Part shown: positions 1 through 8,900 of the stretch, piece by piece | Layout of the letters: every line of letters begins with the position of its first letter | Position numbering within the stretch: position 1 is the first letter of the stretch | DNA from: Citrobacter freundii | GTDB taxonomy: Bacteria; Bacteroidota; Bacteroidia; Chitinophagales; Chitinophagaceae | DNA length: 64,000 bases | NCBI GenBank assembly: GCA_003243445.1 | Contig: QFQQ01000019.1 | Location: forward strand, 26,536 to 90,535 | Reading direction: 5' to 3' | Notes under the pieces: model-generated | Told to the model about the DNA's origin: nothing | Seen by the model: only the letters and a program-made list of their open reading frames with translations | Database searches by the model: none | Translations under genes and position numbers: made by a program

Positions 1-231
1 TATATGGTGGGCACGCAATTCCACCCCGAAGCGGACGCACAGGGTATGAGTCTTCATCTGCAAACCGACGACAAAAAGAAAACCGTGATCGAGAACCATG
101 GCGAAGAGAAATGGCACAGCATGGTTGAACAACTGGACGATCCGGACAAGATATTGTGGACCTATTCGCATGTATTGCCAAACTTTCTGAACCTTGCGAT
201 TGGTAATTTCGTCACAGCCGAAATGGCGTAA
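1..231 (+). CDS. Class I glutamine amidotransferase, C-terminal part (partial)
   Basis: The reading frame enters from the left edge and ends at TAA 229-231, so only about 76 C-terminal residues are present. The stretch GTQFHPEA is the conserved His-Pro-Glu of the class I glutamine amidotransferase triad; the Cys nucleophile would lie outside the window. Enzymes of this fold release ammonia from glutamine, or hydrolyse gamma-glutamyl bonds when stand-alone. A terminator-like hairpin follows at 246-290. The next gene starts 108 bp downstream on the same strand and looks ATP-grasp-like, so a shared ligase-type pathway is possible but is inference. The exact subfamily cannot be decided from this fragment. 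Confidence 0.85.
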   Translation, partial: YMVGTQFHPEADAQGMSLHLQTDDKKKTVIENHGEEKWHSMVEQLDDPDKILWTYSHVLPNFLNLAIGNFVTAEMA

Positions 232-245
232 GCGAAGTAAAAAGC

Positions 246-290
246 AAAAAAGCCTGGGAAATGGGAGAACTCCCCACCCGGGCTTTTTTT
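246..290 (+). terminator. Rho-independent terminator after the amidotransferase
   Basis: A GC-rich hairpin (AGCCTGGG pairing with CCCGGGCT, one wobble) is preceded by an A-run and followed by seven T, the classic intrinsic terminator layout, 15 bp after the stop codon. A run of ACTTTT-like heptamers at 291-315 follows directly and belongs to the same repeat type as the array at 63942-64000. Confidence 0.75.
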
Positions 291-339
291 AATTTTTACT
301 TTTGACTTTTTACTTAACTTGATGTAAGATACATCACTT

Positions 340-1542
340 ATGATACCTTCCATCCGCAAACAATACAACGATAACTTTACACCCGAGAAATATCAGGCAT
401 TTCTGAAAGAACTGCACAGCGCGCATCCCGGTGCAATTGAATTCAGAGTAGCAGAAACGCCAGTCTTTATTCCCGCAGATTTTACCAAAAAGATGCTGGA
501 CGCCTGCGAAAGCATCGTTGATCTCATTACGGCGCCCTCATTCATCAAAATGACGGATCGAGCGATTCCCCCTTCACTGAATGTTCCCGGAGATATTCAT
601 CACGCTCATTTCATTGCATTTGATTTCGGGATCTGTGTGAATGATAAAGGTGAATACGAACCACAACTGATCGAAATGCAGGGCTTCCCTACCCTGTTTG
701 CTTACGAGGTATTGCTGGATGATGTTTGCAGAAATCACTTTTCCATCCCTGAGGGATTCAGCACTTACCTGGGTGGTCATACAAAAGAAACTTACCTGCA
801 TCTGCTGAAAGAGATCATTCTTGGTAATCATCCGCCGGAAAACGTGATACTGCTGGAGATCTTCCCGCATCAGCAAAAAACAAAGATCGATTTCTATTGC
901 ACCAAAGACCATGTGGGAATAGAACCGGTTTGTATAACCGAACTGATCAAAGAAGGAAAACAATTGTTCTATATAAAAGACGGCCGGAAAACCGCCATTA
1001 AAAGAATATATAATCGCGTCATCTTTGATGACCTGCAGCAGCAGCCCGCAGATGTGCAGGAAAAAGGTAAGATCCTTTTTGAAGAGCTGGATGTTGAATG
1101 GGTGCCGCATCCTTCCTGGTTCTATCGCATCAGCAAATACACGATCCCGTTTATCCATCATCCCTATGTGCCGGAAACTTTTTTCCTGAACGAGATAAAA
1201 CAATTACCAGGCGATCTGGAGAATTTTGTATTGAAACCATTGTTCTCCTTTGCCGGACAGGGCGTGGTGATCGATGTAACAATGAAAGATATTGATAACA
1301 TCAAAGACCCGGAGAATTGGATCCTTCAACGAAAAGTAAAATATGCTGAAGTGATTGAAACACCCGACACTCCCGCCAAAGCAGAGATCCGCATTTTCTA
1401 TTTCTGGAAAGATGGAGAAGCCAGGCCAACACCCACAAATAATCTCGCGCGTTTAAGCAAAGGAAAAATGATCGGTGTTCGTTATAATAAAGACAAAGAA
1501 TGGGTTGGCGGAAGCTATTGCCTTTTTGAAAACAAAAAATAA
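340..1542 (+). CDS. Hypothetical protein with ATP-grasp-like C-terminal region
   Basis: A 400-residue soluble protein with no signal peptide or membrane segment. I do not recognise a named family. The C-terminal third has an order reminiscent of ATP-grasp enzymes: a Gly-containing loop LKPLFSFAGQGV (about 297-308), the hinge-like WILQRKV (about 326), a beta segment EIRIFYFW (about 348) and ARLSKGKMIGVRYN (about 369), where ATP-grasp folds hold metal and phosphate ligands. ATP-grasp enzymes couple ATP hydrolysis to carboxylate-amine ligation; the assignment here is inference from pattern only. It sits between the amidotransferase and a cupin gene on the same strand. The ATG at 340 follows a small hairpin at 321-335. 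Confidence 0.85.
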   Translation: MIPSIRKQYNDNFTPEKYQAFLKELHSAHPGAIEFRVAETPVFIPADFTKKMLDACESIVDLITAPSFIKMTDRAIPPSLNVPGDIHHAHFIAFDFGICVNDKGEYEPQLIEMQGFPTLFAYEVLLDDVCRNHFSIPEGFSTYLGGHTKETYLHLLKEIILGNHPPENVILLEIFPHQQKTKIDFYCTKDHVGIEPVCITELIKEGKQLFYIKDGRKTAIKRIYNRVIFDDLQQQPADVQEKGKILFEELDVEWVPHPSWFYRISKYTIPFIHHPYVPETFFLNEIKQLPGDLENFVLKPLFSFAGQGVVIDVTMKDIDNIKDPENWILQRKVKYAEVIETPDTPAKAEIRIFYFWKDGEARPTPTNNLARLSKGKMIGVRYNKDKEWVGGSYCLFENKK

Positions 1543-1556
1543 CTACAGGTGATCCT

Positions 1557-1871
1557 ATGCCGCTGATAAAAGAACAAAAGCCAAAACAGCTCGCGCCAGG
1601 CCTGACCGGATATTATACACATGGAGAACGGATGACGCTTGGATTAGTGGAAATTGAAGCAGGCAGCAGTCTGGCAGAACATAAACATCCGCATGAGCAG
1701 ATCACTTATGTCATCGAAGGACAACTGGATATGATGATCGGGGGGAAACCGTATTCGCTGACTGCGGGCATGTGCCAGGTGATTCCTTCGGAGGCATTGC
1801 ACTCCGCAATTGCAGTGACGAAAGTGTCGTTGATCGATGTGTTCAATCCTGTTCGGGAGGATTATAGATAA
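1557..1871 (+). CDS. Small cupin-domain protein
   Basis: A 104-residue single-domain cupin. The first motif is visible as H42, H44, H46 and E47-Q48 followed by E54-G55 (EHKHPHEQITYVIEG), and the second as P77-S-E-A-L-H82. These His/Glu positions normally bind one divalent metal in a small beta-barrel. The reaction cannot be deduced; such proteins range from isomerases and dioxygenases to sensors. The ATG at 1557 lies 14 bp after the preceding stop, so it probably shares that transcript. The end of the gene runs straight into a nested inverted-repeat region (1880-2327). Confidence 0.9.
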   Translation: MPLIKEQKPKQLAPGLTGYYTHGERMTLGLVEIEAGSSLAEHKHPHEQITYVIEGQLDMMIGGKPYSLTAGMCQVIPSEALHSAIAVTKVSLIDVFNPVREDYR

Positions 1872-1879
1872 ATGGAAGG

Positions 1880-2327
1880 CGGCCCCCTCTAAATCTCCCC
1901 GCAAGCGCTACCGTGTACCCACATCTCTTAAGCAATTCGAATGGCGTAAGGTTCCCGCGGATTTCGCAGATTTGTCATTCCTGCTATCGAAATATCATTT
2001 TATAAACGGAGAATTTCTGTGTCAGTATACGCGGATTACGCAGATGATAGTCTGTTATCAGAAACTAATCTGCGAAATCTGCGTATCCAATAGAGATCCG
2101 GACCCGCAGTATAAATATTTTTCATTAATAGTAAGGATAAATCTGCGAAATCCGCGGGAACCTTACGCCAGCCAAAGTTGTGGGTACACGGTAGCCCCAA
2201 AGGGGGACTTGGAGCAGTATAAAAAAGAAAAGTCAAATGGTTTAGAGCAACATTGCGCTTTACCATTTGACTTTGCTATAATAAAGTGTGCTAAGCCTCC
2301 GTCACGGCGGAGAGATTTAGAGGGCCT
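1880..2327. repeat. Nested inverted-repeat elements (type A copy 1 within type G)
   Basis: Several palindromes are nested here. The main one (type A copy 1) has perfect 32-bp arms at 1942-1973 and 2139-2170, and an inner imperfect pair at 2027-2045 / 2068-2086. Outside it is a perfect 16-bp pair GCTACCGTGTACCCAC at 1907-1922 / 2180-2195. The outermost ends, 1882-1902 and 2307-2326, are again near-inverted copies. A further hairpin (2229-2241 / 2262-2274) lies in the right part and matches the element at 25637-25770. Arms are built from short degenerate units such as CGCAGATTT. No convincing gene is present; an open frame across the region is composed of repeat sequence. Confidence 0.9.
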
Positions 2328-2330
2328 CTC

Positions 2331-4595
2331 CTAATCCGCAAACTTCTTCTTTAATTCCGCCAGCTTCGCCTGGAATGGATTTGCCGGTGCAGCGGGTTTG
2401 TTTCCACCTTTATTACCTTGCCTGTTTTCCTGTCTGCCACCTCCTTTCGATTGCGACTGATCCGCTCCATCTTTCATAGACAACGAAATGCGCTTACGCG
2501 AAGGATCCACTTCCAGTACGGTCACCATCACTTTCTGGGTCAGTTTCACTGCTTCATTCGGATCGCTGATATAACGATTGCTCAAATGAGAGATATGCAC
2601 CAGGCCATCCTGTTTCACACCGATATCTACAAACGCACCGAAGTTGGTAATATTCGTAACGATCCCGGGGATACGCATACCCGGCTTCAGATCTTCCATT
2701 GTGCTCACACCTTCCGCAAAACGGAACTCTTCAATAGCGGCACGGGGATCACGTCCCGGTTTCTCCAACTCCTTCAGGATGTCTTCAATCGTAAACTGAC
2801 CGATCGTTTCGGTTACAAACTCTGTAGCTTTCAATCCTTTTCTGAGTGTGCTGTTGCTGATCAGCTCAGGAACGCTGCTATTTACTTTCGCAGCCATTGC
2901 TTCTACGACGGAATAGCTCTCCGGGTGAACCGCTGAATTATCCAACGGATTTTCCGCACCCGGTACACGCAAGAAGCCTGCGCACTGCTCAAAGGCTTTT
3001 GGACCAAGCATCGTAACTTTCTTCAACTCTTCACGATTCTTAAAACCGCCGTTCTTCGTCCTGTATTCAACGATATTCTTTGCAACGGTTGAACTCAGTC
3101 CGGACACATACATCAGCAGGTGTTTACTTGCCGTGTTCAGATCAACACCAACGAAGTTCACACAGCTTTCCACCACCTGGTCAAGTGCTTCTTTCAAACG
3201 GTTCTGATTCACATCATGCTGGTACTGTCCTACCCCAATGCTCTTCGCATCGATCTTTACCAGCTCACTGAGCGGATCAAGCAACCGGCGGCCGATACTG
3301 ATCGCACCACGGACAGTTACATCATGATCAGGAAATTCATCACGCGCCACTTCACTTGCGGAATAGATAGAAGCTCCGCTTTCATTGACCATGAATACGG
3401 AAACAGGCTTACCGAAGTCAATACCACGCGCCAGTTGTTCTGTTTCCTTACTCGCCGTACCATTACCATATCCGATCGCCTGGATATCATACTTAGCCAC
3501 CAGCTCTTTGATCGTTTGCGTAGCACCATTCCAGTCGTTCTGAGGTGCGTGAGGATAGATCGTCGTATTATACAACAGGTTGCCATGTTCATCCAGGCAA
3601 ACCAGTTTACAGCCTGTGCGGAAGCCCGGATCAAGCGCCAGCACCCGTTTATGTCCAAGCGGAGAGGCCAGCAATAACTGGCGGAGGTTTTCCGCGAAAA
3701 CGCGGATGGCTTCTTCATCCGCTTTTGTTTTGCTGCTCATCCTGAATTCCGTTTCTATAGATGGCTTCAGCAAACGGCTGAATGAATCTTCCACAGCGAG
3801 ACCAACCTGTTGACCCACGGGGCCTGAAGTTTTGACGAATGTTCTTTTCAACGATTCATTCGCCACTTCCTTGTCTACATCGATATTCATGATCAGGTAG
3901 CCCTCTTTTTCACCACGACGGATCGCCAGGATGCGGTGTGAAGGGCTGTCTGCCAATTGCTCTTTGAATTCGAAATAATCACGGTATTTCTGTGCCTCAG
4001 GCTCATCTTTTTTGGAACTGAGAACACGTGAAGAGAACACAGCTTCTTCAGTGAAGAGCTTACGCACGATATTACGCGCCTGTTCGTTTTCAGAGATCCA
4101 TTCCGCGATAATATCTCTCGCGCCCTGCAAAGCTTCTTCTTTATCTTTTACCTGTTCAGTGATATATTTCACCGCCTCTTCTTCCAGATTCATATTTTCC
4201 TGGTCGAACAACAGCTTTGCCAGCGGTTCCAGGCCTTTTTCGATAGCCACGGAAGCTTTGGTCTTGCGTTTTGGTTTGAATGGCAGGTAGATATCTTCCA
4301 GCTCAGTGGAGCTGACAGTATCTTCGATCCTTTTCTTCAGTTCAGGCGTCATCTTGCCCGCTTCATCGATCGTTTTTATTACGGTTTCTTTCCGTTTTTC
4401 CAGCTCGTTGAAATATTTGATCTGGTCGATCACATTGCCGATCACCACCTCATCCAGATTGCCGGTAGCCTCTTTCCGGTAACGGGCGATGAATGGAATG
4501 GTAGAACCGCCGTCATGCAGCTCCAGGATATTCATTACAGGCTTGATCGCCAGGTTCAGGGTAGCAGATATATGCTGCAGGTATTTGATCTCCAT
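2331..4595 (-). CDS. tex: Tex, S1-domain transcription accessory / RNA-binding protein
   Basis: 754 residues, the usual length for Tex. In order: N-terminal helical Tex region (about 1-190), a YqgF/RNase H-like domain (LALDPGFRTGCK, about 322), helix-hairpin-helix region (about 490-560) and one C-terminal S1 RNA-binding domain (IVTNITNFGAFVDIG, about 650), then a Gly/Gln-rich basic tail. Tex is a cytoplasmic nucleic-acid-binding protein linked to transcription and, in pathogens, toxin expression; its precise role is unsettled. A Bacteroidota-type -7 element lies 20 bp upstream. The stop codon abuts the nested repeat region. Neighbours on either side are functionally unrelated, so it is probably monocistronic. 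Confidence 0.97.
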   Translation of the reverse strand: MEIKYLQHISATLNLAIKPVMNILELHDGGSTIPFIARYRKEATGNLDEVVIGNVIDQIKYFNELEKRKETVIKTIDEAGKMTPELKKRIEDTVSSTELEDIYLPFKPKRKTKASVAIEKGLEPLAKLLFDQENMNLEEEAVKYITEQVKDKEEALQGARDIIAEWISENEQARNIVRKLFTEEAVFSSRVLSSKKDEPEAQKYRDYFEFKEQLADSPSHRILAIRRGEKEGYLIMNIDVDKEVANESLKRTFVKTSGPVGQQVGLAVEDSFSRLLKPSIETEFRMSSKTKADEEAIRVFAENLRQLLLASPLGHKRVLALDPGFRTGCKLVCLDEHGNLLYNTTIYPHAPQNDWNGATQTIKELVAKYDIQAIGYGNGTASKETEQLARGIDFGKPVSVFMVNESGASIYSASEVARDEFPDHDVTVRGAISIGRRLLDPLSELVKIDAKSIGVGQYQHDVNQNRLKEALDQVVESCVNFVGVDLNTASKHLLMYVSGLSSTVAKNIVEYRTKNGGFKNREELKKVTMLGPKAFEQCAGFLRVPGAENPLDNSAVHPESYSVVEAMAAKVNSSVPELISNSTLRKGLKATEFVTETIGQFTIEDILKELEKPGRDPRAAIEEFRFAEGVSTMEDLKPGMRIPGIVTNITNFGAFVDIGVKQDGLVHISHLSNRYISDPNEAVKLTQKVMVTVLEVDPSRKRISLSMKDGADQSQSKGGGRQENRQGNKGGNKPAAPANPFQAKLAELKKKFAD

Positions 4596-4614
4596 ATTCG
4601 AAAAATTAGGGCAG

Positions 4615-4622
4615 CAAATGTA
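4615..4622 (-). promoter_or_regulatory. Candidate -7 promoter element for tex
   Basis: Reads TACATTTG on the minus strand, an exact match to the Bacteroidota -7 consensus TAnnTTTG, about 20 bp before the tex ATG. No clear TTG -33 element is visible at the usual 19-21 bp spacing. Confidence 0.45.
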
Positions 4623-4741
4623 GGGGCGGTTTTGGTAAAAAAAATTTGTTTGTTAGCGAGGGGTTTCGTAGATAGATTTCGCGAATTTCCCTCTCATACA
4701 TGACGAATCTTTATGCAAATCCAACCTCTTTTAATACGATA

Positions 4742-4792
4742 CGCGGATTACGCGAATAAACTCCCTAAAGGAGTCAATTCGCGTAATCCGCG
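4742..4792. repeat. Short type A hairpin between the efflux operon and tex
   Basis: Perfect 16-bp stem: CGCGGATTACGCGAAT (4742-4757) pairs with 4777-4792, around an inner ACTCC/GGAGT stem. The units are the same CGCGGATT-like words as in the large type A elements. It lies just after the stop of the adaptor gene and may terminate that operon, though there is no T-run. Confidence 0.75.
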
Positions 4793-4808
4793 CATCAAAT
4801 TTGTGTAA

Positions 4809-5930
4809 CTAGTCTTCAGCTGTATTCTTCAGTTTCGCCATCACCGGATACGGATTTTTTGTAATGACCTTCTTTCCCTCCAGCTCCTTTCCGCTCACTT
4901 CAACCCATCCATTATCCCGGATCCCGGTTTCCACGCCCTGTAACTGGAATGTTCTATCCGCCACTTCCTCCAGCACAAACTGTCCGTTTCCAAAACGCAC
5001 TACCGCTTCTTCCGGAACGGCAGTCACCTGGGCCTCATTGATCCGGATCGCAGCCGTGAGGAACATGCCGGGCAACAATTGCTTGGGTTGTTTTTCAAAA
5101 TGACAATGGACCAGCGCACTTCGGTTATCGTCCACATTTTTTGTTACCAATAATACTTCACATTCGTATTGCGTTGCCGGATCATCCACAAACGTCACCA
5201 TCACTTTCTGCTTTGGCTTGATCTTACCAAGATCTTTTTCAAACACAGTCAACGCCGCATGGATATCATCCGGATTGATCAGCTCAAATAACACATCCGA
5301 CGGATTTACATACTTGCCAATATTCACATTCACCTTTGACACGAATCCGCTGATAGGTGAATAAACGGATACGCTCCGCGAAATATTCTGATCGTTAAGG
5401 TTTGCGGGATTGATCCCGATCAAACGCAGTTTTTCGTCATAGCCCTTTACCAACACTTTCTGCGCAGTAAAATCCGCCTGCGCCTGCTGATATACTTTCT
5501 CCGCATTCACGTTATTTTCATTCAGCATTTTCTGACGCTGATATTCTTTTTCGTTGTATTCCAGTTTTGCCTTTGCTATCAGGTAATCCTGTTGCAATTG
5601 GATCAGTGCAGGATCTTCCATAGTGGCGATCACCTCTCCCTTGCTTACATGTACACCGGGAAGTAATCTTGTATGTTTCAGATAGCCTCCCAATGGAAAG
5701 CTGACCGAAACAATATTCTGGGGCGGCACATCCACGATGCCATTCACTTTGAGCTCGCTGTTCAGCGATCTCTTTTCAACAATACCGGTCTGCACGCCGG
5801 CGTTGGCCGCCTGCTCAGGCGTAAGCGTTACGGTGTTTTCAGGTAATGCGGCCTGCTTTTCCTCTGGCTTTTTTTCGCTGCTGCAGGCCACAGCAGACGT
5901 GAGCATTAACAGAATAATTATATTACGCAT
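4809..5930 (-). CDS. RND efflux periplasmic adaptor (membrane fusion) lipoprotein
   Basis: 374 residues from the ATG at 5930. This start gives a short lipoprotein-like signal (MRNIIILLMLTSAVACSS); a longer upstream frame would overlap the preceding gene. The rest has the membrane-fusion order: barrel-sandwich half, an alpha-hairpin coiled coil rich in K/E/Q (about 115-170), second barrel-sandwich half (VYSPISGFVSKVNVN) and beta-barrel/membrane-proximal domains. It links the inner-membrane RND pump to the outer-membrane channel and is CusB/CzcB-like. Only 7 bp separate it from the stop of the pump gene, indicating translational coupling. The metal is not decided by sequence. Confidence 0.93.
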   Translation of the reverse strand: MRNIIILLMLTSAVACSSEKKPEEKQAALPENTVTLTPEQAANAGVQTGIVEKRSLNSELKVNGIVDVPPQNIVSVSFPLGGYLKHTRLLPGVHVSKGEVIATMEDPALIQLQQDYLIAKAKLEYNEKEYQRQKMLNENNVNAEKVYQQAQADFTAQKVLVKGYDEKLRLIGINPANLNDQNISRSVSVYSPISGFVSKVNVNIGKYVNPSDVLFELINPDDIHAALTVFEKDLGKIKPKQKVMVTFVDDPATQYECEVLLVTKNVDDNRSALVHCHFEKQPKQLLPGMFLTAAIRINEAQVTAVPEEAVVRFGNGQFVLEEVADRTFQLQGVETGIRDNGWVEVSGKELEGKKVITKNPYPVMAKLKNTAED

Positions 5931-5937
5931 AATGAGT

Positions 5938-8900
5938 TTATTTTCCGGTGATGTATTCCAGTTCAATGATGGCTAGATTGTATTGACGCAGCGATTCCAG
6001 GTAGTTCAGACGGATGGATACCGCATTATTCATCAGCGTTGTCCATTCGATATAACTGATCTCTCCGTTCTGAAAACTGATCCGTGAATGATTCATGATC
6101 AGTTCCGACTGTTGCAAGCCCGTTTGCTCATAATATTGCAAAGCCTGCTGCTGCTTGATATATTCCTGCTGCAATTGCTCATAAGATGTAAGAAGATTTC
6201 TCTCAGCCGCGGCAGTATTCATCTTTGCGATATCCTGCCTCACTCCCGCTGCGCGGATCCGCGCTTTTGCCGCCGAATTAAAAAGCGGTATACCAACGGA
6301 AAGATTGACTATATGAAATCTCTTACCCGCACCATAATACTGCTGCGTTACACCATCTGCGCTCTGGTAACCTATAATGGATTGATTACTGTAACCAAGC
6401 GTAATATCAGGCGAAAGTTTAGCTTTCTCCACAGCAGTCTCCGCCATTGCCGCATGAATGCCAGCCCTTTCAAAACGCAGCTGCGGGTGCTCCATCACAG
6501 CAGCTGAATCAGGCATGAGGGGTATATCCATCTTCAATGTTGTATAATCCGGAAGCAGTAAGGTATCTGTGTTCAGCAGCCATTGCAATCTCTTTTGCAA
6601 CACCAATATATCCGCATCCAATTGCTGCCGCTGAAGATCCAATTGCTGCAGTTGCGCATCGGCAGTTGTTTTCTCCAGCAAATTGGATTCACCGGATTTC
6701 AATCTTAGCGCTGCGGATTGTTGAAAACGGCTGTAAACTGAATCAAGCTGCGCCAGTAGTTTTTTTCTCTCAAGCCAATCGGCGAGTTGATAAAAACTGC
6801 TCTTTACCTCTTTATCCAGCTCAGCCTGGCGCCAGCCGGAAAGCTCCTGCTGTGATAATTCCCTGGAATGAAAGTATGACCGCTGGCGTTGATATACTAC
6901 AGGCAAACTGAAAGTCTGGCTTACGGAAAACTTTGTATCATTCCGCACACTGTTCAGCCCGCCATATTCACCGCTGACCATTGTTTTGGACGGATCGAAT
7001 ACACCTGACTGTAACTTTTTCCAGTATTGCGGTTCAGCTTTGATCGCCTGCAGGGAAAGATTGTCTTTTCTTGCTTTGCTTAACATATCCGGCAAAGTCA
7101 TCCTCTGCTGTGCATTCAGCTGTTGTATAGAAAAGAATAACAGGATCATTGCAACAACTTTTGTTGAAGGTCTTTTTTTACTCTTTTTTCTTTCCAGCCA
7201 TGCATACAGCACCGGCAATACCACCAGTGTAAGCAGGGTTGCGGTGATCAATCCACCGATAACGACAGTCGCTAACGGACGCTGTACTTCCGCACCGGCA
7301 CTTTCACTCAGCGCCATCGGCAGAAAGCCTAATGATGCAACTGCCGCTGTCATCAATACCGGCCGTAACCTGACCTGTGTACCTTCCATTATAATGTATT
7401 TAACGTCATGCAAACCTTGTTTTTTCAACCTGTTGAATTCTGCGATCAATACAATTCCATTTAACACCGCTACACCGAACAGCGCAATAAAGCCAACACC
7501 CGCTGAAATACTGAATGGCATTCCTCTTATCCATAAAGCCAATACACCACCAATGGCAGACAATGGAATAGCGGAAAAGATCAGCAATCCATATTTCAAA
7601 GAGCCAAATGCGAAATACAGCATCACCAGTATCAGCAATAACGCTGCAGGCACCGCGATAGATAAGCGTTGTTTTGCTTCCACCAGGTTTTCAAACTGGC
7701 CGCCATATTTCACCAGGTAACCGGATGGAAGTTTTACCTGCGCCGTCACTTTTGCATTCAATTCATCCACTACGGACTCCACATCGCGGCCACGAACGTT
7801 AAACCCTACAATGATCCTACGCTGTGCATTCTCGCGTTGTATCTGGTTCGGTCCTTCTTTTATCCCGATAGTTGCTACCTGATACAAGGGTACCTGTAAT
7901 CCTCCCGGTGTTGGGATCAGCAATTGCTGCACATCGGTGATATCCTGTCTTGCTTCATCTTTCAAACGGACCACCAGGTCATACCGGCGTTCGTTTTCAT
8001 AGATCAGGCCCGCACTTTCTCCAGCAAATGCAGTACGCACAACCTGGTTGACATCTGCAATATTCAATTGATAATGCGCCATCGCATCCCTGTTATATTG
8101 AATGATGATCTGTGGAAGACCGGTCACCGCTTCAATATAAATATCACTGGCGCCCTTTACCGTGTTCACCAACCTCCCGATCCTGTCCGCATATAACGCA
8201 AGACTATCCAGGTTTTCTCCGAAGACCTTACACACCACATCCTGTCGTGCGCCGGAGATCAGCTCATTGAAGCGCATTTGTACCGGGAACTGAAACCCTG
8301 CGGTGAGACCGGGAATAGCCTCCAGCGCCTTACTCATTTTATTCGCCAGTTCATCAAACGAAGAAGCGGAAACCCATTCTGCCCTTGGTTTCAATGTGAT
8401 CATGATATCCGTCATTTCCACCGGCATCGGATCTGTGGGGATCTCACTGGCGCCAATGCGCGTCACGATCTTTTCCACTTCAGGAAAACGTTCCTGTAAA
8501 ATATGCACCGCTTTCTGTGTGGTCTTAATGGTTTCTGTTAATGAACTTCCGGTGAGCAAACGCGCATCCACGGCAAAGTCTCCTTCTTCCAGTTCAGGAA
8601 TAAATTCGCCACCCAGCGTTCCGATCAACCACACGGCAAAAGCAAATAATACTAATGCGGTGGATACAACGGTCTTTGGAAATGCCTTTGCTTTAACCAG
8701 CAATCGCCGGTACCAGCGTTGCAGTACATTCATCATCTTATCTGCAAATGTTTCCTTGTGCGACATGTTTTTGCTGAGAAACAGCGATGTCATCATCGGC
8801 ACATAGGTAAGGGATAATACAAACGCGCCGATAAGCGCGAACGAAACCGTCTGTGCCATTGGCTTGAACATCTTTCCTTCAATACCGGTGAGAGTAAGAA

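Noticed and set aside
574..1203. 209-codon open frame on the minus strand
   Set aside because: It lies opposite the well-supported 340-1542 gene, and its residues do not look like a folded protein.
1974..2138. Invertible promoter like those of Bacteroides capsule loci
   Set aside because: No TAnnTTTG with a properly spaced TTG is found in either orientation of the interior, and no invertase gene is nearby.
1942..2170. Type A elements as insertion sequences
   Set aside because: They are about 230 bp, code for nothing, show no evident target-site duplication, and no transposase is in the window; non-autonomous mobility remains open.
1837..2334. 165-codon plus-strand frame
   Set aside because: It runs through nested inverted repeats and its translation simply mirrors repeat words.
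3120..3677. 185-codon plus-strand frame inside tex
   Set aside because: It is antisense to the YqgF/HhH part of tex, which has clear conserved motifs.
6986..7720. 244-codon plus-strand frame
   Set aside because: It is the shadow of the RND-TolC gene on the other strand; composition is Asn/Thr/Ile-rich and not protein-like.
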